A DNA stretch of 47,628 nt from an uncultured Lachnospiraceae bacterium (GCA_910585635.1 CAJUFE010000035.1:1-47628), one strand, 5' to 3'. Counted from the stretch's first letter, positions 7,174-16,327 are shown. The notes: generated by a model from the letters alone, not told the origin. Translations and numbers: made by a program.

Positions 7174-8133
7174 TCACTTTCCCCTAGGTGTGTTCACCGG
7201 CCAGTCCGGCCTTCCCCCGGACAGGACCTTGTGGATCTGCTCCGCGGCCTGGGTGGCCATCAGGCGCATGCACTCTACCGTGTTGGAGCCGATATGGGGT
7301 GTGATGGTCACATCGTCCATGCCGAAGAGGGGCCAGCTTAAGTCAAAGGGCTCGCTCTCCAGCACATCCAGGAAGGCCCCTGCGATCTCCTTATGCTTGA
7401 GAGCCTTTGCCAGGGCCTCCTGATCCACCACCTCACCCCGGGCGCAGTTGATGAAATAGGCGGTCTCCTTCATCATCGCAAATTCGGCCTTCCCCACGCA
7501 CCCACGGTTATCCTTTTTCGCAGGCATATGGAGGGAGACAAAGTCCGACCTGGAAAAAAGTGTATCCCAGTCTACCAGCTCTACATACACGGGCGTGTGC
7601 TCCGGTCTCGGGTGGGGGGTGTAGGCGATGATCTTCATCCCCAGTCCGTAGTACGCCTTCTTGGCCACCGCGCTGCCGATCCGCCCCAGCCCCACGATCC
7701 CTAAGGTCTTTCCGGCTAAGTCCAGGCCTTTATTGTTATATTTAAAAAAGAAATCATCCCTTTTTAAGGCATCGCAGAACAGCTGGGTCCTCTTCGCCGC
7801 CATGATGATCGCGCCCAGGGTGAACTCGGCCACGGAATTTGTGGTGGCATCCGGCGTATTGGTCACCCAGATCCCCAGGGTGTCGGCGGCCTCCAGGTCC
7901 ACATTGTTATAACCGGCCCCGTGGCGGGCCACGATCTTCAGCCTTTTCCCGGCCTCTAATACCGCCTTGGTACAGGGCGCGGTCCGCAGAAGGATCGCGT
8001 CACAGTCCGCCACATCCCGGATCAGGTCCCCCTCCTTCGCGCCGCTGCCCATCTTGACCTCATAGCCATATCCCAACAGATCCTCGATCGCCTCCCTGGC
8101 CACTGCCTGAGGCACTAATACTTTTGCTCCCAT
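7174..8133 (-). CDS. D-2-hydroxyacid dehydrogenase (phosphoglycerate dehydrogenase-like)
   Basis: A 319-aa NAD-dependent dehydrogenase of the SerA/hydroxypyruvate reductase superfamily. The first ~95 residues form the substrate domain with LLRTAPCTKAVLEAG and VARHGAGYNNVD. The Rossmann motif GIVGLGRIGSAVAKK lies near 145-160. The catalytic set is visible as Arg in NCARGEVVD, Glu in LDVLESEPF and His in TPHIGSNT. The short form lacks the C-terminal ACT domain of many SerA proteins. The ATG at 8133 has AAGGAGG five bases upstream; the longer frame has no such site. The substrate is not determined by sequence. It is separated from neighbours by terminators on both sides. Confidence 0.87.
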   Translation of the reverse strand: MGAKVLVPQAVAREAIEDLLGYGYEVKMGSGAKEGDLIRDVADCDAILLRTAPCTKAVLEAGKRLKIVARHGAGYNNVDLEAADTLGIWVTNTPDATTNSVAEFTLGAIIMAAKRTQLFCDALKRDDFFFKYNNKGLDLAGKTLGIVGLGRIGSAVAKKAYYGLGMKIIAYTPHPRPEHTPVYVELVDWDTLFSRSDFVSLHMPAKKDNRGCVGKAEFAMMKETAYFINCARGEVVDQEALAKALKHKEIAGAFLDVLESEPFDLSWPLFGMDDVTITPHIGSNTVECMRLMATQAAEQIHKVLSGGRPDWPVNTPRGK

Positions 8134-8267
8134 CGCTTCCTCCTTCTCATCTCCTGTTCCGGCTCCATCTTCCATCACCGTGGTCCACGACCATGCCGCC
8201 CACAGCAGCCTTCCATCTCCTATGATAGCACATCTTCTCCATCCGCGTGAAGCTTTTCCCCATAAAC

Positions 8268-8316
8268 AAAAAGACCATCCCAACAGGAGGCTGCTCCTGG
8301 TAAGATCGTCTTTTTT
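8268..8316. terminator. Bidirectional terminator between GH5 and dehydrogenase genes
   Basis: AAAAAGAC at 8268-8275 pairs with GTCTTTTTT ending at 8316, enclosing CAGGAG/CTCCTG around a short loop. T-runs appear on both strands. On the minus strand it lies just past the stop of the GH5 gene. Confidence 0.75.
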
Positions 8317-8331
8317 GTCCCTCTGGGCCCT

Positions 8332-9381
8332 TTATCGCCCTTTCTTAAATTCCTCCCGGATCCACCGCCCGGACTGGCTCAAGTCTCCTTCCGTCCATCC
8401 GGACACCTTCCCGCATCCCGGCTGGAGCACACTGCTGGTCTCCGCCTTATCCGCCAGGTTCCAGCAACAGCAGCTTAGGTCATACTTCCGGATCAGCTCC
8501 ATCCAGGCCGATGCCTGGGCGAAGTCATTGGCCCCGTTCCCTGACGCGTCACACATGCCGAACTCGCTGACGAATACCGGCAGCCCCTGCCGCGCACAGG
8601 CCTCGCACCGGTCCCTGAGCCAGTCGGTGTGGGTGGCCGCATAAAAATGGAGAGCATACATCACATTGCCGTCCTCCAGAGGATGCTCCAGAGCCTTATC
8701 GATCTCCTGGCTCCAGGTCGGGGTCCCCACGATGACCACCGCATCCGGGTCATGGCGGCGGATCGCAGGGATCACCGCCTGGGCATAAGACCGGATCTTC
8801 TCCCAGTCCGTGCCGGAATTGGGCTCATTGCAGATCTCATAGAGCACATTGCCCCTATCCTTCCATCGCTCTGCCATCTCATCAAAAAACCGGATTGCTT
8901 CCTCCTGATGGCGCAGGGGATCCCCGTCGCTCAAGATATGCCAGTCCACCACCACATACATCCCCAGCTCCGAAGCGTATGTAACCCCTTTATCCAGCAG
9001 CGCCTTCAGTTCCTCCTGATCTCCCCCGCTGCAATAACCGCCATACTCCTCCGTATACATGGCCAGCCGCACACAGTTGGTCCCCCAGTCATCCCTAAGC
9101 GTCCGGAAGGTCTCCCGGTCCACATACTGCGGGAACCAGGCGATCCCGTGGGTAGACATCCCATAAAGGGGATAGCGCTCCCCCTTCTCATCCACCAGCC
9201 CAGCCCCCTCCACCCGGAGCACGCCATGGGTCCCAAAAGGCGTATCTGGCTGAGCCGCCTCTGCAGCCCTTCCCACAGAGGGCAGCAACGCCGGCAGCAC
9301 CAGAGACAGCACGGATACCAGCAGCAAAAGATCCAGCCAACGCCGCCCTCCTCCTGTCCATCCCTTCGTCATCCTCTCCAT
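8332..9381 (-). CDS. Secreted glycoside hydrolase family 5 (endoglucanase-like)
   Basis: A 349-aa GH5-type beta-glycanase. Residues 1-43 form a signal peptide: basic N-terminus, a Leu/Val-rich core and an AEA-like cleavage region. The TIM-barrel hallmarks are present: GMSTHGIAWFP (about 74-84), NCVRLAMYTEE (about 102-112), VVVDWHILSDGDP, the acid/base Glu186 in YEICNEPN and the nucleophile Glu273 in VSEFG. The Trp of CCCWNLADK is the usual aromatic platform residue. Family precedent suggests cleavage of beta-1,4-glucans or mannans outside the cell; the exact polymer is unknown. No carbohydrate-binding or anchoring module is attached. GAGGAGG precedes the ATG by 8 bases. Confidence 0.9.
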   Translation of the reverse strand: MERMTKGWTGGGRRWLDLLLLVSVLSLVLPALLPSVGRAAEAAQPDTPFGTHGVLRVEGAGLVDEKGERYPLYGMSTHGIAWFPQYVDRETFRTLRDDWGTNCVRLAMYTEEYGGYCSGGDQEELKALLDKGVTYASELGMYVVVDWHILSDGDPLRHQEEAIRFFDEMAERWKDRGNVLYEICNEPNSGTDWEKIRSYAQAVIPAIRRHDPDAVVIVGTPTWSQEIDKALEHPLEDGNVMYALHFYAATHTDWLRDRCEACARQGLPVFVSEFGMCDASGNGANDFAQASAWMELIRKYDLSCCCWNLADKAETSSVLQPGCGKVSGWTEGDLSQSGRWIREEFKKGR

Positions 9382-9458
9382 CCTACAGACCTCCTCTCCC
9401 TTTCCTTCAGTTACTTTTCACATCCATGCTAAAGAGTCTTATTGCGTAGAGATGTTGC

Positions 9459-9667
9459 AAAAGGTCCGCTCCGGGAGGGTCCTGTCACAACGTCACCACG
9501 CTCTCGCTCCATGAAAAACGTAGCGGCGGGAGGGGGGAGCATGTAACGGGACCCTAGCGGAACGTCGGCGCTTAGCGAGGTCTTTCACGAGCTTAGCGTC
9601 CGTTACGTTCCGGTCGGAGCGAGAGCGCGTCCCATTACATGCTCCCCCCTCCCGTCGCGGACCCTTT
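9459..9667. repeat. 209-bp palindromic repeat element (MITE-like)
   Basis: Outer near-inverted ends AAAAGGTCCGC (9459-9469) and GCGGACCCTTT (9657-9667). Inside are a perfect 20-bp inverted repeat (9527-9546 with 9635-9654), a perfect 12-bp one (9499-9510 with 9616-9627) and an 8-bp one (9558-9565 with 9605-9612). The 12-bp and 20-bp arms interleave (A, B, A', B'). The left end recurs at 47574-47590 and an 18-base internal piece at 19740-19757. No transposase is encoded. Confidence 0.75.
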
Positions 9668-9682
9668 AAAAGCAACTTACCT

Positions 9683-9777
9683 TCATTATATAATGATCCC
9701 CCTCAAAAGCCAAGTCTTGACGCCTCCCCCAAGAAAACTTATAATAGATCCAGTACATAAAATACTCGGATACTGGA
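9683..9777 (+). promoter_or_regulatory. Promoter and palindromes of the histidine kinase gene
   Basis: TTGACG (9717-9722) and TATAAT (9740-9745) are 17 bases apart. A 14-base perfect palindrome TCATTATATAATGA (9683-9696) lies 20 bases upstream of the -35 box, and TCCAGTA/TACTGGA arms (9749-9755, 9771-9777) lie at the start of the transcript. Both are candidate regulator sites. Confidence 0.65.
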
Positions 9778-9815
9778 CCTAAAGCCCCTATCCCGGTACA
9801 GGAGGAGATACTCTG

Positions 9816-11993
9816 ATGGAAAAAAAAGCAACCTACACTGGAAAAGCCATCGGTCTGGCCGCGATCCTGGCCGTAGTCGTCCTGCTGGTATTGACGATCT
9901 CTACCGGATGGTTCATGAGTTCTTCCCAGGATGCTACGGAAAATGCGGTGCATAATATCAGCGAGTTCTATCTGGAAGAGCTTTCCGACCAGGCGGGACG
10001 TCAGCTGCAGAACAGCTTAGATCAGACAGCACGTGATCTGGATACTGCCCTCCATGTGCTCCAGAAAGGAGATCTGGCCGATCGGCCATCCCTGCAGCAT
10101 TATATCGCCAATATGTCCCAGGTCTATGGCTTTGACTTTTTTGCCCTCGTGGATGCGGAAGGAACGGCCTACACGGCTGACAGCGTCTTTCCCGGACGGT
10201 CGCGGCTGTCCTTTCTCTCCAAGACCGATCTTACCGGACCAGATATCTCTGTGGAGCAGCCTGAAGGCGACCAGGATATGATCACCATCGCCGTCCCCAT
10301 AGGGGACCTTCCATTTGACCGCACCACCTTGATCGGCGGTGTGGTGGGGATCGACACCAGCACCCTGTCCGAGCGCCTTGCCCTAAAGAACGACGAGAAC
10401 CTGATCTTCTCTAATGTGATCTTAGGCGATGGCTCCTATATCGTTAAGACCCCCCATTACCATCTGGAAGATAATGAGAACATCTTTTCGGCTCTGGAAG
10501 AGCAGGCCATCTTCCAGGACGGGTCCTCTGTTGAAAAGATGCGGGCGGATATCCAGGCCGGGCGGAGCGGCACGATCGCTTATCACCTGAAGAACAGCAT
10601 GCATTATACTTATTATGCCCCTGCGGAGGGGACCTGCTGGTATCTGACCACCACGATCCACTACGAGACGGTCAGCACCAATGTGGAGATCGTCCGCGCC
10701 ACGATCACCAGGAACAGCATGATCCAGCTGGGTCTGGTCCTTCTGGTCCTGTCTGCCGTGTTCTTTGTCTATTTTGGGCAGCGGCGCAAAAATGAGATCC
10801 TCCACCTGGAAAAGATCAAGGCTGAGGAGAGCAGCAAGGCCAAAAGCCTGTTCCTCTCCAATATGTCCCACGATATCCGCACCCCCATGAACGCGATCAC
10901 TGGCTTTACGGATCTGGCGATCCAGCATGAGGGCGACATCGATACCACCCGCATCCATGACTATCTGGTGAAGATCCGCACGGCCAGCAGCCATCTGCTG
11001 AACCTGATCAACGACGTGCTGGATATGAGCCGGATCGAGAGCGGGAAGATCCAGCTGGATATCGTTCCCTGCGATCTTTATTCCATCCTCCAGGGGATGG
11101 AGACGATCCTACAGGGGCAGATCCAGGAAAAGGGGCAGACCCTGACCATAAAGACCGTGGATGTGGCGGACAGCTATGTCTGCTGTGATAAACTGCGCTT
11201 GAACCAGGTCCTGTTGAACCTTCTGGGGAACGCGGTCAAATTTACGCCGCCAAAGGGTACGATCTTGCTGTCCCTGTCCCAGAAAAGCTGTCCAAGGACC
11301 GGCTATGCCGCCTATCGCTTCTGCGTGAAGGATAACGGGATCGGCATGTCCAAGGACTTTGCCAAAAAGGTGTTCGAGCCCTTCGAGCGGGAGCGCACCT
11401 CCACGGTCAGCGGCATCCAGGGCACTGGCTTAGGGATGGCGATCACCAAGAACATCATCGATCTGATGGGAGGCTCTATCTCTGTGGAGACAGCCTTAGG
11501 GGAAGGCACCACCTTCACCATCGATCTGGAGCTGGCCTTATGCAGCAGAGACCAGCTGGCGGGGGGTTTAGGCGGGTCTCAGGCCGATGACCAGGACGGG
11601 CCTGACTTTAAGGGAAAGCGTATCCTCCTGGTAGAGGATAATGAGCTGAACCGGGAGATCGCCACCGAGATCCTGCTCCAGTATGGCTTCGAAGTGGAAG
11701 AGGCTGAGGACGGCTCTATAGCGGTGGAGATGATCCGACAGGCACAGCCGGGACGATACGACTTGATCTTGATGGATATCCAGATGCCTGTCATGGATGG
11801 CTACGCGGCCACCCGCCAGATCCGTTCCATGTCCGGATCGGCCTATGCCACCATCCCCATCATCGCCATGACAGCCAATGCCTTTGAGGAAGATAAGCGG
11901 ACGGCAATGGAAAACGGCATGGACGGCCATATCGCCAAGCCTGTGGACGTGGATCTGCTGGTCCAGATCCTATCCCAGATCTTGAAGCGATAG
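9816..11993 (+). CDS. Hybrid sensor histidine kinase/response regulator
   Basis: A 725-aa membrane sensor. TM1 spans about residues 11-33. An extracytoplasmic region of about 270 residues has double-Cache character (VYGFDFFALVDAEGTAYTAD; LIGGVVGIDTSTLSERL). TM2 is about 303-320. The HisKA box contains the phospho-acceptor His352 in NMSHDIRTPMNAI. The ATPase domain follows with an N-box (LNQVLLNLLGNAVKFT), DNGIGMS and GTGLGMAI. The C-terminal receiver domain carries VEDNELN, the phospho-acceptor Asp654 in LILMDIQMPVMDG, and a KP motif. There is no Hpt domain and no output regulator next to it, so the partner is elsewhere. AGGAGG precedes the start. The signal sensed is unknown; Cache domains commonly bind small metabolites. 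Confidence 0.9.
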   Translation: MEKKATYTGKAIGLAAILAVVVLLVLTISTGWFMSSSQDATENAVHNISEFYLEELSDQAGRQLQNSLDQTARDLDTALHVLQKGDLADRPSLQHYIANMSQVYGFDFFALVDAEGTAYTADSVFPGRSRLSFLSKTDLTGPDISVEQPEGDQDMITIAVPIGDLPFDRTTLIGGVVGIDTSTLSERLALKNDENLIFSNVILGDGSYIVKTPHYHLEDNENIFSALEEQAIFQDGSSVEKMRADIQAGRSGTIAYHLKNSMHYTYYAPAEGTCWYLTTTIHYETVSTNVEIVRATITRNSMIQLGLVLLVLSAVFFVYFGQRRKNEILHLEKIKAEESSKAKSLFLSNMSHDIRTPMNAITGFTDLAIQHEGDIDTTRIHDYLVKIRTASSHLLNLINDVLDMSRIESGKIQLDIVPCDLYSILQGMETILQGQIQEKGQTLTIKTVDVADSYVCCDKLRLNQVLLNLLGNAVKFTPPKGTILLSLSQKSCPRTGYAAYRFCVKDNGIGMSKDFAKKVFEPFERERTSTVSGIQGTGLGMAITKNIIDLMGGSISVETALGEGTTFTIDLELALCSRDQLAGGLGGSQADDQDGPDFKGKRILLVEDNELNREIATEILLQYGFEVEEAEDGSIAVEMIRQAQPGRYDLILMDIQMPVMDGYAATRQIRSMSGSAYATIPIIAMTANAFEEDKRTAMENGMDGHIAKPVDVDLLVQILSQILKR

Positions 11994-12049
11994 GGGACCG
12001 GCCTCCCGGGTCCTGGCTCGTTCTTCTTGTTATCTATGTTAGGATGTTG

Positions 12050-12071
12050 GGGGCAAAGCGCCTTTTGCCCC
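12050..12071. other. Hairpin after the histidine kinase gene
   Basis: GGGGCAAA (12050-12057) pairs with TTTGCCCC (12064-12071) across a 6-base loop. There is no long T-run, so it is at best a weak terminator or the start of the Rrf2 leader. Confidence 0.4.
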
Positions 12072-12108
12072 TAGGCTCACTATGAAGATCCGCCTCCGGA
12101 GGGGCGGC

Positions 12109-12177
12109 ATGCATCCAGGTATGCCACATGCACCCGTAAGCTTTATGTGGGGCGGTGTGTCCGCTCCTGGGTGCATA
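12109..12177. repeat. Dispersed repeat with inverted arms upstream of the Rrf2 gene
   Basis: ATGCATCCAGG (12111-12121) is an inverted repeat of CCTGGGTGCAT (12167-12177) with one mismatch. The 18-base core ATGCATCCAGGTATGCCA recurs at about 31235-31252. Confidence 0.5.
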
Positions 12178-12195
12178 AAGGTTTGGAGGGTTCAT

Positions 12196-12627
12196 ATGCT
12201 GGTATCCACAAAAGGACGTTATGCCCTGCGCATCATGATCGATCTGGCCGAACATCGGTCAGAAGGCTACATCCCCTTAAAGGAGACGGCCCGCAGGCAA
12301 GATATATCGGAAAAATATCTGGAAGGGATCTTGAAGATCCTGGTCAGGAATAAGCTCCTTGCCGGTCTCAGGGGCAAGGGCGGAGGCTATCGACTGACCA
12401 GACCGCCGGAGGATTACCCCATCGGGGATATCCTGCGGCTCACGGAGCTCTCCCTGGCCCCGGTGGCCTGTCTGGAGGAGGGACAGCCCTCCTGCCCCCG
12501 GATATCCGAATGCCGGACCCTGTCCATGTGGCAGGGGCTGGACAAGGTGATCCGGGATTACCTGGACCATATCACCCTGGCTGACCTGATCGGCCAGGCT
12601 GAGCCGGGGGACGACTATGTGATCTGA
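12196..12627 (+). CDS. Rrf2-family transcriptional regulator
   Basis: A 143-aa winged-helix regulator. The N-terminus LVSTKGRYALRIMIDLAEH and the recognition region with ISEKYLEGIL and KGGGYRLTRPP are family signatures. Three Cys residues occur in the C-terminal half (ACLEEGQPSC, then SECRTL), spaced C-x7-C-x5-C, close to the pattern that binds an Fe-S cluster in IscR-like members. The spacing differs from IscR, so the cofactor is uncertain. I chose the ATG at 12196, with GGAGGG 5-6 bases upstream, over the longer frame. It is monocistronic, faces the ABC exporter operon tail to tail and ends at a terminator. Target genes cannot be told from this window. Confidence 0.88.
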   Translation: MLVSTKGRYALRIMIDLAEHRSEGYIPLKETARRQDISEKYLEGILKILVRNKLLAGLRGKGGGYRLTRPPEDYPIGDILRLTELSLAPVACLEEGQPSCPRISECRTLSMWQGLDKVIRDYLDHITLADLIGQAEPGDDYVI

Positions 12628-12656
12628 AGCGCAGGCACAGCATCTGCCACACACCA

Positions 12657-12692
12657 ACGGTCCGGGCTGTCATCAGTCCGGACCGTCTTTTA
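12657..12692 (+). terminator. Terminator of the Rrf2 gene
   Basis: ACGGTCCGG (12657-12665) pairs with CCGGACCGT (12678-12686), followed by CTTTTAC. It separates the convergent Rrf2 and ABC genes. Confidence 0.8.
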
Positions 12693-12698
12693 CTGTGT

Positions 12699-14474
12699 TC
12701 ACATAAACTGGCTCTGGTAGAGCCGGTAGTAGGCCCCTTTCTTCTCCATCAGCTGCCCATGGTCCCCCTCCTCCAGGATCCCTCCCTGGTCGATCACGAA
12801 GATCCGGTCCGCCTTTCGGATCGTGGAGAGCCGGTGGGCGATGATGAAGGAGGTCCGCCCCTTGAGCAGGGCCTCGATCCCCTGCTGGACCAAAAGCTCT
12901 GTGTGGGTGTCGATGCTGGAGGTGGCTTCGTCCAGGATCAAGATGGCCGGCTCCGCCACCATGGTCCTGGCAAAAGCCAGGAGCTGCCGCTGGCCGATGG
13001 ATAGGCGGACGCCCCGCTCGCTGATCTCGGTGTCATAGCCATCTTCCAGCTCCATGATGAACCCATGGGCATTGACCGCCTTAGCCGCCCGGACGATCTG
13101 ATCGTCGGTAGCATCCAGCCGCCCATAGCGGATATTGTCCCGGATGGTCCCGGAAAAGAGGAAATTATCCTGGGTCATGATCCCCAGCTGGCTGCGCAGG
13201 CTCCTTAAGGAAACCTGCCGCACATCCATGCCGTCTAAAAGGACAGCCCCCTCTCCCACCTCGTAGAAGCGGCTGATCAGGTTGACGATGGTGGTCTTCC
13301 CCGCTCCCGTGGGGCCTACCAGCGCGATCCGCTCTCCAGGTCGCACATGAAAGCTCACATCCTTTAAGACCAGCCGCTCCGGCTCATCGCCGTAAGCAAA
13401 GGAAACATGGGAAAAGCATACCTCGCCTTTAAGGGCCGGCAGCTGCGCTGCCCCTTTAAGATCTTGGATCCTCACCTCTGTATCCAGGATGTCGAAGATC
13501 CGCTCCGCCGCGGAGATATTGGTGGTCAGCTTATTATAAAAATTGGTCAGGTTCCTGATCGGGCTCCAGAACATGGCGATATAGATGGAAAATGCCAGGA
13601 AGGTGCCGATCCCCACCTGCTCCCCGCCCAGGATGCGGATCCCGATAAAGTACAGGAGAAAGCCGCCCAGCCCCCAGGTGATCTCCACCACCGGGCTGAA
13701 CCCGTCGGCGATCACCACCGCGTCCACGAAAGCCTTCCTATGCTGGCCCACCAGATCGTAAAAGACCCCCTGGCTCTCCTTTTCCGCCGCAAAGCTCTGG
13801 ATCACCCGGATGCCGGACAGATCCTCATGGACATAGGCATTCAGGTTCGAGGTCTTCTTCCGGTAGATCTGCCACCGTCTGTGGGCCCGGGTCTCGATCA
13901 CGAACATCCCCACAGCCAGGATGGGCACTGCAAGGAGCGCCGCCAAGGCCAGCCGGGGGTTCTTGATCACCATGATCGCCGCCACGCACAGCACGGTGGC
14001 CATATCCGGGATCAGCTGGGTCACGCTGTCTGACAGCACGTCCTTTAATGCGTTCACATCCCCGATCAGCCGGGCCAGGATCTTACCTGTAGGACGGCTG
14101 TCAAAAAACTGCAGGTCCAGGGTCTGGATATGGGCATACAGATGCTGTCTGATATCTACCAGCACCTGCCCCACCACTGAGGCCATGATATACATCCTGG
14201 CTTTCGTCCCGGCCAAAAACAGAAGGAACAGCACGCCGGCCAGCAGCCCCAAACGGAACAGCCCTGCACGGTCCCCCCTTGCCACATAGACATTGACGGC
14301 CCTCTCGATGAGCAGCGGCGTCACCATACTGACCGCGATGGTCCCGGCCATGATCGCCAGTACCAGGGCCACCTCTTTTTTATAGTCGAAAAGATAACGG
14401 TACAGACGGAGCAGAGTCTCTTTTTTGGACATCCCGCTCTGCTCTTCATCCATCCGGCTCCCATTTACGCCCAT
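12699..14474 (-). CDS. ABC exporter half-transporter, consensus catalytic Glu
   Basis: A 591-aa half-transporter with an N-terminal six-helix exporter domain (about 30-320) and a C-terminal nucleotide-binding domain. Walker A is GPTGAGKTT (about 387-395), Walker B ends in LILDE with the catalytic Glu516, followed by ATSSIDTHTE and the H-loop IAHRLST. The signature is LSIGQ (491-495) where LSGGQ is usual. It starts inside the end of the upstream ABC gene (10-base overlap), so the two are translationally coupled and probably form a heterodimer. The atypical signature here and the Asp for Glu in the partner would both fall in the same composite ATP site, leaving the other fully consensus, as in BmrCD- or TM287/288-type exporters. 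The substrate is unknown; drug export is plausible. Confidence 0.9.
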   Translation of the reverse strand: MGVNGSRMDEEQSGMSKKETLLRLYRYLFDYKKEVALVLAIMAGTIAVSMVTPLLIERAVNVYVARGDRAGLFRLGLLAGVLFLLFLAGTKARMYIMASVVGQVLVDIRQHLYAHIQTLDLQFFDSRPTGKILARLIGDVNALKDVLSDSVTQLIPDMATVLCVAAIMVIKNPRLALAALLAVPILAVGMFVIETRAHRRWQIYRKKTSNLNAYVHEDLSGIRVIQSFAAEKESQGVFYDLVGQHRKAFVDAVVIADGFSPVVEITWGLGGFLLYFIGIRILGGEQVGIGTFLAFSIYIAMFWSPIRNLTNFYNKLTTNISAAERIFDILDTEVRIQDLKGAAQLPALKGEVCFSHVSFAYGDEPERLVLKDVSFHVRPGERIALVGPTGAGKTTIVNLISRFYEVGEGAVLLDGMDVRQVSLRSLRSQLGIMTQDNFLFSGTIRDNIRYGRLDATDDQIVRAAKAVNAHGFIMELEDGYDTEISERGVRLSIGQRQLLAFARTMVAEPAILILDEATSSIDTHTELLVQQGIEALLKGRTSFIIAHRLSTIRKADRIFVIDQGGILEEGDHGQLMEKKGAYYRLYQSQFM

Positions 14475-16258
14475 ATCTCCTCCTCTCCGTACTGGACCAC
14501 ATAGGTCTGATGATAGCGTCCTTTTAGCGCCATCAGCTCCTCATGGGTCCCCCGTTCCACGATCCGGCCATCCTCCAGGATCAAGATCTCATCTGCGTGC
14601 CGGACCGAGGAGATCCGGTGTCCGATGATGATCTTCGTGCTCTCCTCCAGCCCTGCTAACTGCCGCTCGATCTCCTTCTCTGTCTCCATATCCAGGGCCG
14701 AGGTGGAGTCATCCAGGATCAAAACGGGACTCTCCTTCGCGATCGCCCTGGCGATGCTGATCCTCTGCTTCTGTCCCCCGGAGAGACCGGTCCCCCGCTC
14801 CCCGATCACCGTATCATAGCGCTGTCCCAGCTCCATGATGAAGCCGTGGGCATCGGCCCGGATAGCCGCCTTCTCCACGCTGGTCTGGCTCACGGTGTCC
14901 TTCTTCCCCATCTTGATGTTCTCCGCGATGCTGTCGGAGAACAGGAACACATCCTGCATCACCACCCCGATCTGGCTCCGCAGGGCAACCAGGGGGATCT
15001 GGCGGATCTCCCTGCCGTCGATCCATATGGTCCCGGCCGATACATCATAGAAGCGTTGGATCAGGTTCACGATCGAGGTCTTTCCCGAGCCGGTCATCCC
15101 CATGATCCCCAGTGTCCTGCCCGCCGGAAGGTCAAAGCTGATCCCCTTTAGGATCTGCTGACCGTGGAGGGTCAAGTCTACCTGGTCGAAGCGGATGCCG
15201 CCTTGTATCTCGAAAGCGTCTGGCTGGCACAGCCCTCCATCGCCAGTCACAGCCCCTCCTTCTGCCATGCCCTCTCCGGCCCTTGCTCCTGGGTCTGCTC
15301 CCATGACCCGGATATCCGGCTCCTGGGCAAAGATCGCCCGGATCTTCTTCTCCGAGGCCAGGGCGGCGGCCAGGTCATTGCTCAGCCATCCCACCATCTC
15401 CATGGGCCAGACGATATTGCTGGCGTACTCGGAAAAAGCGCCCAGCTGCCCGATGGTCATCTGCCCCCGGATCACCAGGAGGCCGCCGGCCACGATGACC
15501 GTCATCAGGAGCACCTTGGCGAGAAAGGAGATGTTAGGCTGATAGCGGGCGATCAGCCTGGCCTGCTCCATGTTCAGCTCATAGAACCGTTTGTTGTGGC
15601 TTTCGAACTTCCTGTTCTCATAAGGCTCTCTGGCAAACGCCTTGACCGTCCGCACCCCGGCTATAGCCTCCTGGGCCACCGTGTTCATCTGGGCCGTCTC
15701 CTCGCTGATCTGGTCATAGACCGCCCCCAGCCCCTTTTCCAGCTTTACGGCGGTCACCATGATCAGGACCATCACCAGAAGGGGCGCCACGGTCAGCACC
15801 GGGCTGATCTTAAACATGCAGGTCACCATGATCGCGGTGTGGATCAGGCATTCCAAGATCAGCATCCCCACAAACCCGCAGGCATTCCAGATCCGGTCCA
15901 CATCATCCTTCACCCGGGCCATCAGCTCGCCGGTGTTATGGCTGTCAAAGAACCCTACGGAAAGGGTCTGGATATGGTCGAACAGATCCTTCCTTAAATG
16001 GCTGCCGATCCCGGAGGCGGCATAGTCAAAGATAAATTCCTTTGTATACTGGAACACCCCACGGCCTAGTCCGATCCCCAAAAGCCCCAGAAGGAGCCGT
16101 GTCAAGAGTCCCAGCTGCCCGCCCACGATCACATCGTCGATGATCCGCCTGGTGATCTGGGGCGCGGCGGCATCCAGCAGGATACTGATCACCATGGACA
16201 CCACCGCGATCACATACAGCGGCCAGTACCGTTTTGCATATCTCCATATGTTCTTCAT
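14465..16258 (-). CDS. ABC exporter half-transporter, degenerate Walker B
   Basis: A 597-aa half-transporter with six predicted membrane helices (about 12-310) and a nucleotide-binding domain with Walker A GMTGSGKT (387-394) and signature LSGGQ (492-496). Walker B ends LILDD, with Asp517 at the usual catalytic Glu position. A Gly/Ala-rich insertion lies between the membrane and nucleotide domains (about 321-345). It is the first gene of the exporter pair and overlaps its partner by 10 bases. It is preceded by a roughly 450-base leader with promoter, small ORF and two terminators, which suggests induction by read-through. The Asp substitution marks it as the degenerate half of a heterodimer. 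Confidence 0.9.
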   Translation of the reverse strand: MKNIWRYAKRYWPLYVIAVVSMVISILLDAAAPQITRRIIDDVIVGGQLGLLTRLLLGLLGIGLGRGVFQYTKEFIFDYAASGIGSHLRKDLFDHIQTLSVGFFDSHNTGELMARVKDDVDRIWNACGFVGMLILECLIHTAIMVTCMFKISPVLTVAPLLVMVLIMVTAVKLEKGLGAVYDQISEETAQMNTVAQEAIAGVRTVKAFAREPYENRKFESHNKRFYELNMEQARLIARYQPNISFLAKVLLMTVIVAGGLLVIRGQMTIGQLGAFSEYASNIVWPMEMVGWLSNDLAAALASEKKIRAIFAQEPDIRVMGADPGARAGEGMAEGGAVTGDGGLCQPDAFEIQGGIRFDQVDLTLHGQQILKGISFDLPAGRTLGIMGMTGSGKTSIVNLIQRFYDVSAGTIWIDGREIRQIPLVALRSQIGVVMQDVFLFSDSIAENIKMGKKDTVSQTSVEKAAIRADAHGFIMELGQRYDTVIGERGTGLSGGQKQRISIARAIAKESPVLILDDSTSALDMETEKEIERQLAGLEESTKIIIGHRISSVRHADEILILEDGRIVERGTHEELMALKGRYHQTYVVQYGEEEIWA

Positions 16259-16327
16259 CTTGTCCCCCTCGCTTTTGCTCTGCCCACCATAACAGCCTTC
16301 ACGCGCCTGGCAGCAGGCTCTTATAAC

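Noticed and set aside
9459..9667. Palindromic element as a tRNA or known ribozyme
   Set aside because: No cloverleaf or known catalytic core could be matched; the arms interleave instead.
15164..15997. A 277-codon plus-strand open frame
   Set aside because: Antisense to an ABC exporter gene with clear Walker motifs; composition is His/Pro-rich shadow.
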